Source: WS-2 sp036507005
Lineage (GTDB): Bacteria; Eisenbacteria; RBG-16-71-46
NCBI GenBank assembly: GCA_036507005.1
Contig: DASXQT010000077.1
Span: 62,001 to 126,000 of the forward strand
Length of the DNA stretch: 64,000 bases
Direction: 5' to 3'
Within the stretch, counting starts at the first letter, position 1; each line of letters begins with the position of its first letter. The notes beneath the pieces were generated by a model. That model did no database searches and had not been told where the DNA came from. It was given only the letters and a program-made list of their open reading frames with translations. A program made the position numbers and the translations under genes. Of this stretch, positions 18,296-26,789 are shown one piece after another.

Positions 18296-19513
18296 TCAGG
18301 CGCTCGGTCCCGCGCGCCCCGCGCTGCGGCTGTGCGTAGGCGCGCGCGACTGCGCCCGGGCGCGCTGCCCCTCCTCGCGCTTGCGGCTCATGAACTCGAC
18401 GCCGAACGCGCGCTCCGCGGCGTACCGGTTATGGGCAGAGCACACGAGACGCAGGTTCTCCACCGTCGCCTCGCCGCCGCGCGCCACGGGCTCGATGTGA
18501 TCGAACTGCAGAAACCGGGTCGCGTCGCAGCGTTTCCCCGCGTCGCTCACGAACGCGCACCGGCCACCGTCACGCTCGTAGACCGCGCGCCTCACCGCCG
18601 CCGGGATACGTCGGGCTGACTGGGTCGGCCGGGAGTGACCCGGACAACTGGTCGCACCGAATCTGCGCTTCTCGACCTCGGCCTTTGCGATCCTCACGGC
18701 CTCCTTGAGCACCTGAGACAACTCCCCCGACGGCACCTCGTGGCTCACCAGCGCCCGGAAGTCGTTGTAGAGCTCGTATCCCTCCTGGTCCCAGGTGCCC
18801 CCGAACCGGTAGCGCCCCGGCGAGAGCGGCGTCAGCCGGCCGCGCGGAACGGGTGGCTCAACATGCTCCAAAGCATGCTGGCGAGTGGGCCCCGCCACTG
18901 ATGCCTCGACATGCTCTGGAGCATGTTGACCGACGGCATCCGAATTGGGCATCCCGAAATACCCATGAGACGGTCCATGCGGCATAGTTGCCTGAACATG
19001 CTCCAGAGCATGTTCGCGCGCTGGGCCGCTCAGAAACTCCGAGATCAGCGCGGGCGACGGCGCAGCAATGGCCTCGAGCCGGTCCGGCTCGTCCGGCTTC
19101 GGGAAGCGCCGGGCGAGCATCAGCTCCAGCTCGGTCTTGGTCTTGTTCCGGGCCTCGACCAGCAGATCGTCGGCGTTCCCGGACCGCAGATGAGGGGCCA
19201 GAATCTGGACCGCGGTGAGGTGCAGCCGGCCTTCGTAGATCTCGACCAGGATGTCGGGGAAGCGCCGCGCCAGGCGCGCCACGTGGATGCGCTTGCCGGC
19301 CGAATCTTCGGACAGACGCAACTCGTGGACGCAGAAGGCGGAGAGCGAGGAGTAGCCGAGCCCGAGGTAGAGCTTGCGCTCGTCGATTTCGGCGAGGCGG
19401 CTGAGCAAGACCGCGGTGCTGGTGCGTTCGCTTTTGACCCATGCCCTGGTGTCGAGCAGCAGAGCGTCGTTGCTGAAATGGGAGGTCGCGAAGGGATCCT
19501 TGCAGCCATTCAT
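18296..19513 (-). CDS. HNH endonuclease (DUF222/13E12-like layout) with repeat-bearing linker
   Basis: 405 residues from ATG 19513, which has GGAG about 10 nt upstream. The N-terminal helical domain (about 1-165; LLSRLAEIDERKLYLGLGYSS, HVARLARRFPDI) resembles the region that precedes HNH domains in DUF222-type proteins. The linker (about 170-240) contains three copies of a short unit of the form E/Q-H-A-L/P-E-H-V, each coded by a palindrome. The C-terminal HNH nuclease has RRAVYERDGGRCAF, CDATRFLQFDHIEPVARGG and NLRLVCSAHN. These proteins are common in mobile or host-defence settings, but no clear element boundary is visible here. Downstream of it lies the helicase-hut train on the same strand, 139 bp away. 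Confidence 0.85.
   Translation of the reverse strand: MNGCKDPFATSHFSNDALLLDTRAWVKSERTSTAVLLSRLAEIDERKLYLGLGYSSLSAFCVHELRLSEDSAGKRIHVARLARRFPDILVEIYEGRLHLTAVQILAPHLRSGNADDLLVEARNKTKTELELMLARRFPKPDEPDRLEAIAAPSPALISEFLSGPAREHALEHVQATMPHGPSHGYFGMPNSDAVGQHAPEHVEASVAGPTRQHALEHVEPPVPRGRLTPLSPGRYRFGGTWDQEGYELYNDFRALVSHEVPSGELSQVLKEAVRIAKAEVEKRRFGATSCPGHSRPTQSARRIPAAVRRAVYERDGGRCAFVSDAGKRCDATRFLQFDHIEPVARGGEATVENLRLVCSAHNRYAAERAFGVEFMSRKREEGQRARAQSRAPTHSRSAGRAGPSA
18859..18880. repeat. In-frame palindrome copy 1 in the HNH gene
   Basis: Imperfect inverted repeat around the core ACATGCT / AGCATGC, with a 4-nt centre. It codes on the minus strand for Gln-His-Ala-Leu-Glu-His-Val. Two better copies follow within 140 bp. 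Confidence 0.75.
18909..18926. repeat. In-frame palindrome copy 2 in the HNH gene
   Basis: Perfect 8-bp arms ACATGCTC and GAGCATGT around a 2-nt centre (TG). It codes on the minus strand for Gln-His-Ala-Pro-Glu-His-Val, in the same frame as the other copies. Confidence 0.85.
18994..19015. repeat. In-frame palindrome copy 3 in the HNH gene
   Basis: Perfect 10-bp arms GAACATGCTC and GAGCATGTTC around a 2-nt centre (CA). It codes on the minus strand for Glu-His-Ala-Leu-Glu-His-Val. The best-preserved of the three copies. Confidence 0.88.
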
Positions 19514-19852
19514 GGCCCGAAACTCCAGCGGGGGCTGGTGCGATCTCGGGGGCCGCGGGGCACACACGTTGTATCACGGCATATTTCGGCGCACGCAGAG
19601 CCGCGGGGAACGCATATCAGGCAGCGCCACGAGCTTTTTCCTGCCTCGCAGAGAATCACGCTGTCTGCGGGCATCCCTCGCAGGTTGGCGCGCGATGGCG
19701 GGGGCGGCGGCGCTCCACGGGTCCGGCACTCGCGCAACCCGTCAACACAAGAATTCGTCAACTCGGCGGCGCGACGGGTGCGAGAGCCCAATGCCATCCA
19801 TCACCCGATCCGGAATGCTTCCGCGCCAGGGGACCGGTCTTCGCGCGCCGGC
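19514..19852. other. Intergenic stretch without recognisable gene
   Basis: Lies between the Omp85 stop and the HNH start. Slightly less GC-rich than its surroundings. It should hold the HNH promoter and the 3' end of the Omp85 transcript, but no convincing -35/-10 pair or terminator hairpin was found by eye. Confidence 0.6.
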
Positions 19853-21553
19853 CTAGAACGTCGAGACCAGCCGCAGGTGGATCTTGCCCTCGAGCGGCGG
19901 GCGCCCGGGCTCGAGGCCGTAGTCGATCCCGATCAGGCCGCCCGCGGCCTCGAGCCTCAGACCGAAGCCGACGCCGTCGCGCTCGAGGACATCGAGCCGG
20001 TCCGATCCGTCCGCGAGCGCCTCGCGCGTGCCCATCCAGGCGTGGTCCCAGAACAGGAACGCGCGCTGCGTCCGGCCCAGGAACCAGCGCCACTCGAGCC
20101 GCGACAGCGCGTAGCGATCCACGCGGAACTCCTCCTCGTCGTGCCCGCGCAGCGTGGCGGCGCCGCCGAGCGGATAGCGCTCGTAGAGCGGCAGCACGCG
20201 CTGCGAGCTGAAGCGTCCGGCGGCCGAGAGCTCGAGCCCGAGCCCGCTCGCCGGGCCGAGGGCGTGGGTCCACTCGCCGTGCGCCTCGGCCGCGCTCGCG
20301 CGCGCGGTGCGCCGCCCGCCGCTGCGCAGCCGCTCGCGCTTGAAGCTCTGGGTCGCGGAGAGCGCGACCTTCGAGCCCCGCCGCGGCGGACCCTGCGGGT
20401 CGAGCGTGGTGCGCTCCAGCGCGAACACCGTGTTCTGCAGCGACGCCTCCTCCACCAGCCCCTGCGACTCCACCACGCGCTCCTGCTGGTAGCCGGCCTC
20501 GAGCTTCTCCGCCGCGGAGAGCAGGAACTGGAGCCGCCCTCCCCAGCGGGTGCGGACGTAGAGCGTGTCGTACACCTGCTGGTCGAGCGCCGCCTCGGCC
20601 CGGAGCGGCGTACCCAGCGCCAACGGCTCGACGTAGCGCGCGCCGAAGTTCGTGAGCCCGTGCCCGCGCGCCTGCCAGTCGAGCCCGAGCCCGCGCCCGG
20701 TGCCGAGCAGGTTGCCGAGCTCGAGCCCCGCCACGCCCACCGCTCCCCCGCGGCCCTGCACGCCGAAGGCGCCTTCGAAGCGGTTGTAGCGCGGCTCCTC
20801 CACGCGGTAGACGAGCTGGGCCGCGCTCCAGTCCCCCTCGCCTTCGAGCCCCTCGAACGAGACCGTGCGGAACAGCCCGAGCTGGGCCAGGCGGTCGCGG
20901 GCCGCGAGCGCCGCGTCGTGATCGTAGGGCACGCCGCTCACGCGCCCCAGCGCTCGCTGCGCGAGCGCCGCGCGCGTGACCCGCAGCCCCTCGACCCGCG
21001 CCCGCGTCACCGTCACGCGCGGCCCGAGCGCGCCGGCGAGCCGGAGCGCCACCGCCCCCGAGTCCTGCTGCCAGCCGCTCACGCCCAGCTCGGCGTAGGG
21101 GTACCCGTGGTCCACCACCTGGCGCAGGGCGCGCTCGATCGAAGCACCCACCGCGCCCGGCGCGGCGCGATCGCCGGGATGGAGGTCGAGCGCCGCGGCC
21201 AGCCGCGCCGAGTCCTCGCTCGCCCCGGCCACGATCGCGATCGGGCCCAATCGGTAGCGCGGCCCATCGAGGGTCTCGAGCACCAGTCGCGGCGCGCGCC
21301 CTCCCTCCCACCGGGCGCGCGCGCGCGCATCGAGGTGGCCCAGCTCCTGGAGCCGGTCCACGACGTCGGCGAGCGCCTGCGCGAGCGCCGCGGAGTCGCC
21401 GGGCGCGCGCAGCGCCGGCTGGACCAGGCTCTCCGCCTGGCGCGGCGTGAGCGCCGCGCCCCGGTAGTCGAGGCGCGCCGCGCCCGCGGCCTCGGGCGCG
21501 AGCCCGCACGCCGCGGCCAGCGCGAGCGCAGCGATGGCGACGATGCGGCTCAT
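19853..21553 (-). CDS. Omp85/BamA-TamA-type outer-membrane protein
   Basis: 566 residues. Signal peptide MSRIVAIAALALAAACGLAPEA with a possible lipobox-like LAAAC. Then POTRA-like units (RLDYRGAALTPRQAESLV; VTRARVEGLRVTRAALAQRALG, followed by GVPYDHDAALAARDRLAQLGLF) and a C-terminal surface-antigen barrel: RFEGAFGVQGRGG, GLELGNLLGTGRGL, YERYPLGGAATLRGHDEEEF (the conserved RGY/RGF loop region appears as LRGHDE) and a final strand HLRLVSTF ending in Phe. Omp85 proteins insert or export proteins at the outer membrane. It overlaps the SprA-like gene by one base (TGATG) and closes a six-gene cluster. It is shorter than BamA (about 800), so nearer TamA or patatin-associated types. Confidence 0.82.
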   Translation of the reverse strand: MSRIVAIAALALAAACGLAPEAAGAARLDYRGAALTPRQAESLVQPALRAPGDSAALAQALADVVDRLQELGHLDARARARWEGGRAPRLVLETLDGPRYRLGPIAIVAGASEDSARLAAALDLHPGDRAAPGAVGASIERALRQVVDHGYPYAELGVSGWQQDSGAVALRLAGALGPRVTVTRARVEGLRVTRAALAQRALGRVSGVPYDHDAALAARDRLAQLGLFRTVSFEGLEGEGDWSAAQLVYRVEEPRYNRFEGAFGVQGRGGAVGVAGLELGNLLGTGRGLGLDWQARGHGLTNFGARYVEPLALGTPLRAEAALDQQVYDTLYVRTRWGGRLQFLLSAAEKLEAGYQQERVVESQGLVEEASLQNTVFALERTTLDPQGPPRRGSKVALSATQSFKRERLRSGGRRTARASAAEAHGEWTHALGPASGLGLELSAAGRFSSQRVLPLYERYPLGGAATLRGHDEEEFRVDRYALSRLEWRWFLGRTQRAFLFWDHAWMGTREALADGSDRLDVLERDGVGFGLRLEAAGGLIGIDYGLEPGRPPLEGKIHLRLVSTF

Positions 21554-24500
21554 CAAAAGAACGCCCTCAGCTCGGCGCGGCCGGTGGTGATGGTCCCGCC
21601 GCGCGGCGCGTCGCGCAGCGCGAGGCTCAGGGCGACCGTGGTGCTCTCGCGCACCCGGTAGTCGAAGCGCGAGGTCCCCTCCCAGCGCGCGGGCGCGAGC
21701 GCGTCCAGCACCGGGAGCAGCGTCGCCACGGGCGGGCCCTGGACGAAGGAGCGTCGCGCGCCGAGCTCGATGCGGCCGCGCGGGCCAACCGCGAGGCCGA
21801 GATCGGGGCCGAGCTTCAGGGTGCGCGTGTACTCGGGCTGGCCCTCGGGCCGCACCCACGATGCGTCCACCGTGCCCGCGGCCCGCAGCCGCGCATCGGG
21901 CGTGACGACGATCTGGCCCGATCCCCCGCTCTCGATCAGGACCCGGGCGTAGCCGGCCCCGCCGAGCAGCGACTGCGCGGCCTCCTGGCGCTTGAGGCGG
22001 CTCGCGAGCTCGGCCGTGACCGTCGTCGCGGGACGCGCGCGCCAGCGCGCCTCGAGCGCACGCTGGTCCACGGTCTGCGCGTAGTTGTCGTAGCCGCGGT
22101 CCGCCGACACCCGGCGCTCGGCGAACAGCCGCACCGCGCCGGCATGCGAGGCGGGCGCCAGCTCGCACTCCAGGCGCTGGAGCACGGCGGCGCGCGCGAG
22201 CGCGCCGTCGGTCAGCGCGGCGCCCGGCGAGATCACGGCGTCGCTCGCGCGCAGCTCGCCGCGGCGCCGCGCGTCGCCCTCGAACGCGAACTCGAGCCGC
22301 GAGCCCCGCCAGGCGTCCGAGGGGCCGAACTGCCACCCGATCCGGGCACTGAGCGCGGCGCGCGCCACGCGGTCGAGCCCGTCGGCCACGCCCTCGCCCA
22401 GCACGTAGTCGCCGCGCCCGACGAAGTTGCCGAGCGCATCGTACTGGCCGAGGCCGGAGCCCGCGAACACCAGCGTCCGGGTGCGGCGGCTCTCGCCCTC
22501 GCTCGTGACCTCGAGGTCGAGCGAGCCGTTCCAGTTGCGTTTGGCGTCGTCGGCCTTGAGCCGCACGCTCGCGAGGTCGCTGCGCGAGCGGGTGCCGCCC
22601 GCGACCGGGTCGAAGTCGCGGCGCTGGAGGGCCACGGCTCCGGTCCACGCCTTGCCCGCCGGGCTCTCGAAGCCCAGGTTCCAGGTGCGCGCCTCGTCGC
22701 GGTCCGCGAAGCCCGCGGCCCCGAGCGCGGCCGAGCGCCGCAGCGTGAACCCCGAGCGCGCGTGCCACGCGAAGCGCGGCGCGCTCGCCAGCTCGAGCGC
22801 CCCCTCGCGGACGCGCTCGCCCGCCTGCGCGCTGTCGCCCGGCGTGCGGCGCTCGTCGCTCTCCGCGCGCAGCGCGGGCTCGAGCCACGGCAGCCTAAGC
22901 CGCAGCTCGCCGCGCGCGCGCTCGCGGCCGCCGTCGCGGAACCGGCGCGCCGGGTCCTTCGCGTCCGCGCGCTCGAACGAGCCCCGCAGCGCCACCTTGC
23001 CCTCGCGCGCCCACTCGAAGGCGCGGCGCAGCGACTCGAACCCGCCGGGGAGCCCGAGGCGCGCCAGGCTCGCGCGCAGCTCGCCGCCGAACTCCGGCTT
23101 CCAGTGCCCGGTGACCTCGAACCGCTGCTGGTGCTCGAGGTCGGCCGCGACCGGCAGGCCCCAGTCCTCCTGGGCGAACGGGCGGTCGAGCCGGCTGAAC
23201 GCCGCGAAGCGCCGGCCCACGCCCCGCGCCAGAAGGGCGAGGCCTCCCTGCCCCAGGCCCCGCGGCAGCGCGCCTTCGAGCGCCACCGAGGCGCGCCCGG
23301 CCTGCCCCAGGTTGTCGCCGTCGTCCAGCGTCGAGAACGCGTTCAGGTCGCGGCGCGACACCGCGCCCTCGGCCTCGACCGAGACCGCCCCGAGGCGCGC
23401 CCCGCCCCCCACCACCCAGAGCTGGTGGGTCTCGGGCAGCGGCAGCGCCCGACCCACCACGTAGTCGCCGTGGCCCGCGCCGGCGTAGCGATACGCGGTG
23501 CGCCCCGAGACGCTCGCGGAATCGGCGTAGTCGCCGCGTCCCGGGCCGATCCGCGCGAAGCGCACCGCGAAGGCCCCCGAGTCGGCGCCGGCGTAGGCGT
23601 AGGCCAGCGCCCCCTGGGCGGTGCGCACCGTGTCGTAGTCGCCGCCGCCCGGCGTCACGCCGGGCGAGAGCGCGCGGCTCGCCGAGTCGCCCGCGAACTG
23701 GAGCGCCAGGCGGTCCGCAGCGTCCAGGGTGAGGTCGAGCGGGCGCCCGCGATCGTCGCCCTCGCTCAGCACCCGGGTGAACGCGTGCGCGGTGCCGCCC
23801 TGCCAGCGCCCGTCGATGGCGGCGAGGTTGCGGCGGAAGCGGTTGACCGCGAACTGGTACTCGACCGTGATGCGCGATGCGGAGGAGATCGGCCGCCGGT
23901 TCGAGAACGTGATCTGGGCGCGCTCGTAGTCGATCGAGTAGTCGGCGCCCTCGCCCCGGGTCATGCGGGCGCCGTCCACGGTGACGATCTCGCTGCCCGC
24001 CACCACCGACACCGCGTTGGCGCCGTCGCGGTCGGTCAGCGTGTAAGGCCCCTGCCGGCCCTCGACGCCGAGGAACTGCATGCGGTTGTACTCGCCCTGG
24101 GCGCTCGCGGCCGCCGCGGTGCCCTGGAAGCCCGCCCCGCCCCACTCGGCGCGCACGCCCTGCAGCCGGCGCTCGAGCCGCCCGAACTCGCCCTCGGGGA
24201 GCGTGAGCGTCACGTCGCCGAGCGCGGCGCTCCCCTGCGGGGTCTTGAGCTCGATCAGCACGCGGTCGAGCGACTGGAGGTCCTGGGTGGAGCCCGACTC
24301 GGTGAGCGGCGTGTTGCGGTCCGAGAGCACTCCGGTGAGCTGCACGCCGGGAGCGAGCGTTCCGCTCAGCGCCAGGTCGAGGCTCTGCCGGAGAAACGCG
24401 TCCTGGGCCGAGCCGAACTCCACCGCCAGCGTCTTGTTGCCGGTCACGCTGAGCGAAGCCCCGGCGGGGGCCGCGGTCGGATCGCGCGACAGCCCGGGGC

Positions 24501-24909
24501 GCAGCGGCGGCGGGGCGGCCTCGGGTGCCGCGCTGTCGGCCGCGGCCAGCGCGCGCGGCCGGTAGCTCATCAGCCTGAGCCCGAGCGGCGGCGGATGGAG
24601 GAGCCAGCACGCGGAGACCCACAGCGTGTCGCCCGGGATCGGGGCGGCGGTGAGGCGCACCTGCCCGCGCAGGGCATCGAGGTCGTAGTCCCTGCCGCGC
24701 CGCAACGGACCCGCGCGGGTCCAGAGTGAATCGCTTCCGGGCCGGAGGAACGAGTGGGGCAGCGCGTAGGCCAGGGCGCCCTCGCGCGCGACCAGCGGGA
24801 TCACGCCGCACCCGGGATCCTCCATGGCCTCCGCCGCGCGTGCGGCACGCGGGAGGAAGAGCAGCGCCGCGAGCGCGGCGCACCGGACGATCCGGTGAGG
24901 GCCCGCCAC
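21553..24909 (-). CDS. Large outer-membrane/surface protein with SprA-like strand repeats
   Basis: 1118 residues, GTG start, signal peptide with CAALAALLFLPRAARA. It is almost entirely strand-rich. Units of the form G-x-D-Y-x-x-D-x-x-x-G-x-(I/V)-x-(F/L) occur at about residues 72-86 (GRDYDLDALRGQVRL) and 320-335 (GADYSIDYERAQITF followed by ITVEYQF). Such units are seen in SprA/Sov, the giant barrel of type 9 secretion. VLIELKTPQGSAALGDVTL and the final strand RAELRAFF, ending in aromatic residues, fit an outer-membrane barrel. It is less than half the length of true SprA (about 2,400), so it may be a relative or a separate barrel family. Overlapped by Omp85 downstream, 3 nt after the NHL gene. 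Confidence 0.6.
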   Translation of the reverse strand: MAGPHRIVRCAALAALLFLPRAARAAEAMEDPGCGVIPLVAREGALAYALPHSFLRPGSDSLWTRAGPLRRGRDYDLDALRGQVRLTAAPIPGDTLWVSACWLLHPPPLGLRLMSYRPRALAAADSAAPEAAPPPLRPGLSRDPTAAPAGASLSVTGNKTLAVEFGSAQDAFLRQSLDLALSGTLAPGVQLTGVLSDRNTPLTESGSTQDLQSLDRVLIELKTPQGSAALGDVTLTLPEGEFGRLERRLQGVRAEWGGAGFQGTAAAASAQGEYNRMQFLGVEGRQGPYTLTDRDGANAVSVVAGSEIVTVDGARMTRGEGADYSIDYERAQITFSNRRPISSASRITVEYQFAVNRFRRNLAAIDGRWQGGTAHAFTRVLSEGDDRGRPLDLTLDAADRLALQFAGDSASRALSPGVTPGGGDYDTVRTAQGALAYAYAGADSGAFAVRFARIGPGRGDYADSASVSGRTAYRYAGAGHGDYVVGRALPLPETHQLWVVGGGARLGAVSVEAEGAVSRRDLNAFSTLDDGDNLGQAGRASVALEGALPRGLGQGGLALLARGVGRRFAAFSRLDRPFAQEDWGLPVAADLEHQQRFEVTGHWKPEFGGELRASLARLGLPGGFESLRRAFEWAREGKVALRGSFERADAKDPARRFRDGGRERARGELRLRLPWLEPALRAESDERRTPGDSAQAGERVREGALELASAPRFAWHARSGFTLRRSAALGAAGFADRDEARTWNLGFESPAGKAWTGAVALQRRDFDPVAGGTRSRSDLASVRLKADDAKRNWNGSLDLEVTSEGESRRTRTLVFAGSGLGQYDALGNFVGRGDYVLGEGVADGLDRVARAALSARIGWQFGPSDAWRGSRLEFAFEGDARRRGELRASDAVISPGAALTDGALARAAVLQRLECELAPASHAGAVRLFAERRVSADRGYDNYAQTVDQRALEARWRARPATTVTAELASRLKRQEAAQSLLGGAGYARVLIESGGSGQIVVTPDARLRAAGTVDASWVRPEGQPEYTRTLKLGPDLGLAVGPRGRIELGARRSFVQGPPVATLLPVLDALAPARWEGTSRFDYRVRESTTVALSLALRDAPRGGTITTGRAELRAFF

Positions 24910-24912
24910 GGG

Positions 24913-25884
24913 CTACTCCTCGCCGGCGGCCGGGAGCCGGGCGGTGCGCTCGAGCGTGAACCGGCGGACCTGGCCGGAGCGCGCCTCTCCGACCAGCAGG
25001 GAGCCGTCGCGGGCGAACGCCAGAGCGCGCGGACCTTCGAGCCCCTGGAGCGCGGCGAGCACCCGGCCCGAGCGATCGAAGACCCACAGCCGGCCGGCGC
25101 TCTCGTCGGCGATCGCCGTGCGCGCCGAGTCGTCCACCGCGACCGGCAGCGCGCCGCGGCCGGGCCGCACGTCGAGCGGCCACGAAGCCAGCGCCCGGCC
25201 GCCCGCATCCATCCGCTGGGCCCGGGCGTTCACCCGCTCGGCCGCGACCAGCTCGCCGCGCGGACCGGCCGCCACGCCGCTCAGGCCGCGGAACGAGCCG
25301 GGGCGCGCGCCGAGGCCGCCCAGCACGCGGGTGAGGCGTCCGGAGAAATCGAATGCCAGCACGCGCTCGCCGTCGCGGTCGGCGAGGAACAGCGCCCCGC
25401 CCCGGTCGGCGGCGATCGCCACCGGGTCCACGCGCCCCACCGCGGCGTCGACGTCGGGGCCGAGCAGGTCGATCAGCGTTCCGAGCCTGCGGCCGAAGAG
25501 GTCGTAGGACTCGACCCGGCGGTTCTCGAGGTCCAGCACCGCGACGCTCAGGGTTCCGAGCAGCGCGACCCCGCCCGGGCGGCGGAGCTGGCCGGGATCG
25601 CTGCCGAGCGAGCCCGACTCGCCGAGCCAGGCGCCGCGCGCGTCGTAGCGCTTGAGGCAGTGGAGCGACGCGTCGGAGACGTAGAGGCGCCCGAACGCAT
25701 CCACGGCGATCCCGCTCGGCTCGGCGAGCCGGCTGCGCGCGTCCGCGCTCGCGATCGCCGGGCCCGCGGCCACGAGTGCCCAGGGCAGCGAGTCCGCCGC
25801 CGCGCCGGGGGAGGCGGCGAGGGTCGAGCTCGCGAGCAGCGCCAGCCAGGACACGGGCGTCAGAACCGCGCGCGGACTCCGCAC
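24913..25884 (-). CDS. Secreted NHL-repeat (six-bladed propeller) protein
   Basis: 323 residues from GTG 25884. Signal peptide MRSPRAVLTPVSWLALLASSTLAAS. The body is a series of NHL-type blades: LAEPSGIAVDAFGRLYVSDASLHCLKRYD, LRRPGGVALLGTLSVAVLDLENRRVESYD, VDPVAIAADRGGALFLADRDGERVLAFD and FRGLSGVAAGPRGELVAAERVNARAQRMD. Propellers of this kind usually mediate binding at the cell surface or in the periplasm. It overlaps the preceding DUF5683-like gene by 25 nt and is followed 3 nt later by the SprA-like gene. A CTG at 25863 is a less likely start. Confidence 0.78.
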   Translation of the reverse strand: MRSPRAVLTPVSWLALLASSTLAASPGAAADSLPWALVAAGPAIASADARSRLAEPSGIAVDAFGRLYVSDASLHCLKRYDARGAWLGESGSLGSDPGQLRRPGGVALLGTLSVAVLDLENRRVESYDLFGRRLGTLIDLLGPDVDAAVGRVDPVAIAADRGGALFLADRDGERVLAFDFSGRLTRVLGGLGARPGSFRGLSGVAAGPRGELVAAERVNARAQRMDAGGRALASWPLDVRPGRGALPVAVDDSARTAIADESAGRLWVFDRSGRVLAALQGLEGPRALAFARDGSLLVGEARSGQVRRFTLERTARLPAAGEE

Positions 25885-26789
25885 CGGAACGCCATGGCGT
25901 CCTCGGCCGCGCCCGGCGCCACCTCGAAGTTCCACGAGTGCTTGCCGGAGTCCTGCCGCCCCGCCAGCCGCGCGGCGTGGAGCGCGCTCACGAACCGGTT
26001 CGCGATCGCCACCGCCACCGCGGTGTTGGCGCGCTGCGCGGCGCGCTGCGCGTCCTTGCGCTGCGCCCGGTAGCGCAGCAGGTCCCCGTCGCTCTTCCAG
26101 CTCCACGCGTTCCGTCCGGTGAGCGAGTGCGAGGCGATGTAGGCCCAGTACCGGTCGGGATCGTCGTAGTAGAGGTTGGCCGCGTCGCGCGCGACCACGT
26201 AGAGGTTGTACTCGTCGTTGCTGCGGAACCCGCCCACGATGCGGCGGAACTCCTCGTCCCGGCCGTGCAGATCGATCCCCGCCAGCAGGCGCGCCGAGCG
26301 TTCGTAGCTCTGGCGCCGCAGCTGCTCCTGGATGCGGAACGACGTGAAGGTCGCCCACACGCCGGCCTCGGCAAGCAGGAAGAGCTTGGCCGAGCCCTTC
26401 CTTCCGATCGTGGCCTGCCCCCAGCCCGGCACGGTGAGCGAGCGCAGCAGGATCTGCGCCCGCGCCGCGCTCAGCATCGGCAGCCCGGCGCGCCCCCGCT
26501 CCTTCGAGGTGATCGGGCGCGTCTTGCCGCGGCCGAGACCGATCCACTCCAGCGTAGGCGCCTCGAGCGCGAGCGCCGAGGCCATGGGCGGCGGCGCGGG
26601 ACGGCCGGCCCCGAGGACGGGCGAGGTCGCCGCGCCGCTCCACTCCTCCGCCGCCGCGGGGGCGGCGAACGCGCGCGCCGCCTCCGGAAGCGCCGCGCAC
26701 TCGCGCGGCGCGAGCGCCGCGGCCAGCGCGAGCGCGAGCGCAACCGCGGCGGCGGGCGCGAGTCGCGAACCGAGCGCAGCCCGGCTCAT
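25860..26789 (-). CDS. DUF5683-like secreted/envelope protein (paralogue B)
   Basis: 309 residues. N-terminal signal sequence (AAAVALALALAAALA) and a proline/alanine-rich stretch, then a domain with SLTVPGWGQATIGRKGSAKLFLLAE-type sequence (about residues 115-140), the hallmark P-G-x-G-Q turn of DUF5683 proteins in Bacteroidetes. Further on, EFRRIVGGFRSNDEYNLYV and IANRFVSALHAARLA match in layout the protein encoded just upstream, so the two are paralogues. No enzymatic motif seen. The ATG overlaps the stop of paralogue A (TGATG). Confidence 0.65.
   Translation of the reverse strand: MSRAALGSRLAPAAAVALALALAAALAPRECAALPEAARAFAAPAAAEEWSGAATSPVLGAGRPAPPPMASALALEAPTLEWIGLGRGKTRPITSKERGRAGLPMLSAARAQILLRSLTVPGWGQATIGRKGSAKLFLLAEAGVWATFTSFRIQEQLRRQSYERSARLLAGIDLHGRDEEFRRIVGGFRSNDEYNLYVVARDAANLYYDDPDRYWAYIASHSLTGRNAWSWKSDGDLLRYRAQRKDAQRAAQRANTAVAVAIANRFVSALHAARLAGRQDSGKHSWNFEVAPGAAEDAMAFRCGVRARF

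Noticed and set aside
18859..19015. Palindromic repeats considered as a short CRISPR array
   Set aside because: Repeats are only about 20 bp and perfectly palindromic, spacers are 26 and about 67 bp, the reading frame is kept throughout, and no cas gene is near.
19510..19797. 95-codon minus-strand frame in the gap between the HNH and Omp85 genes
   Set aside because: No ribosome site, no recognisable sequence, and it ends inside the HNH start region; treated as non-coding.
25861..25863. CTG overlapping the stop of the DUF5683-like gene as start of the NHL protein
   Set aside because: A GTG seven codons upstream gives a better signal peptide with two arginines in the n-region, so no unusual start is needed there.
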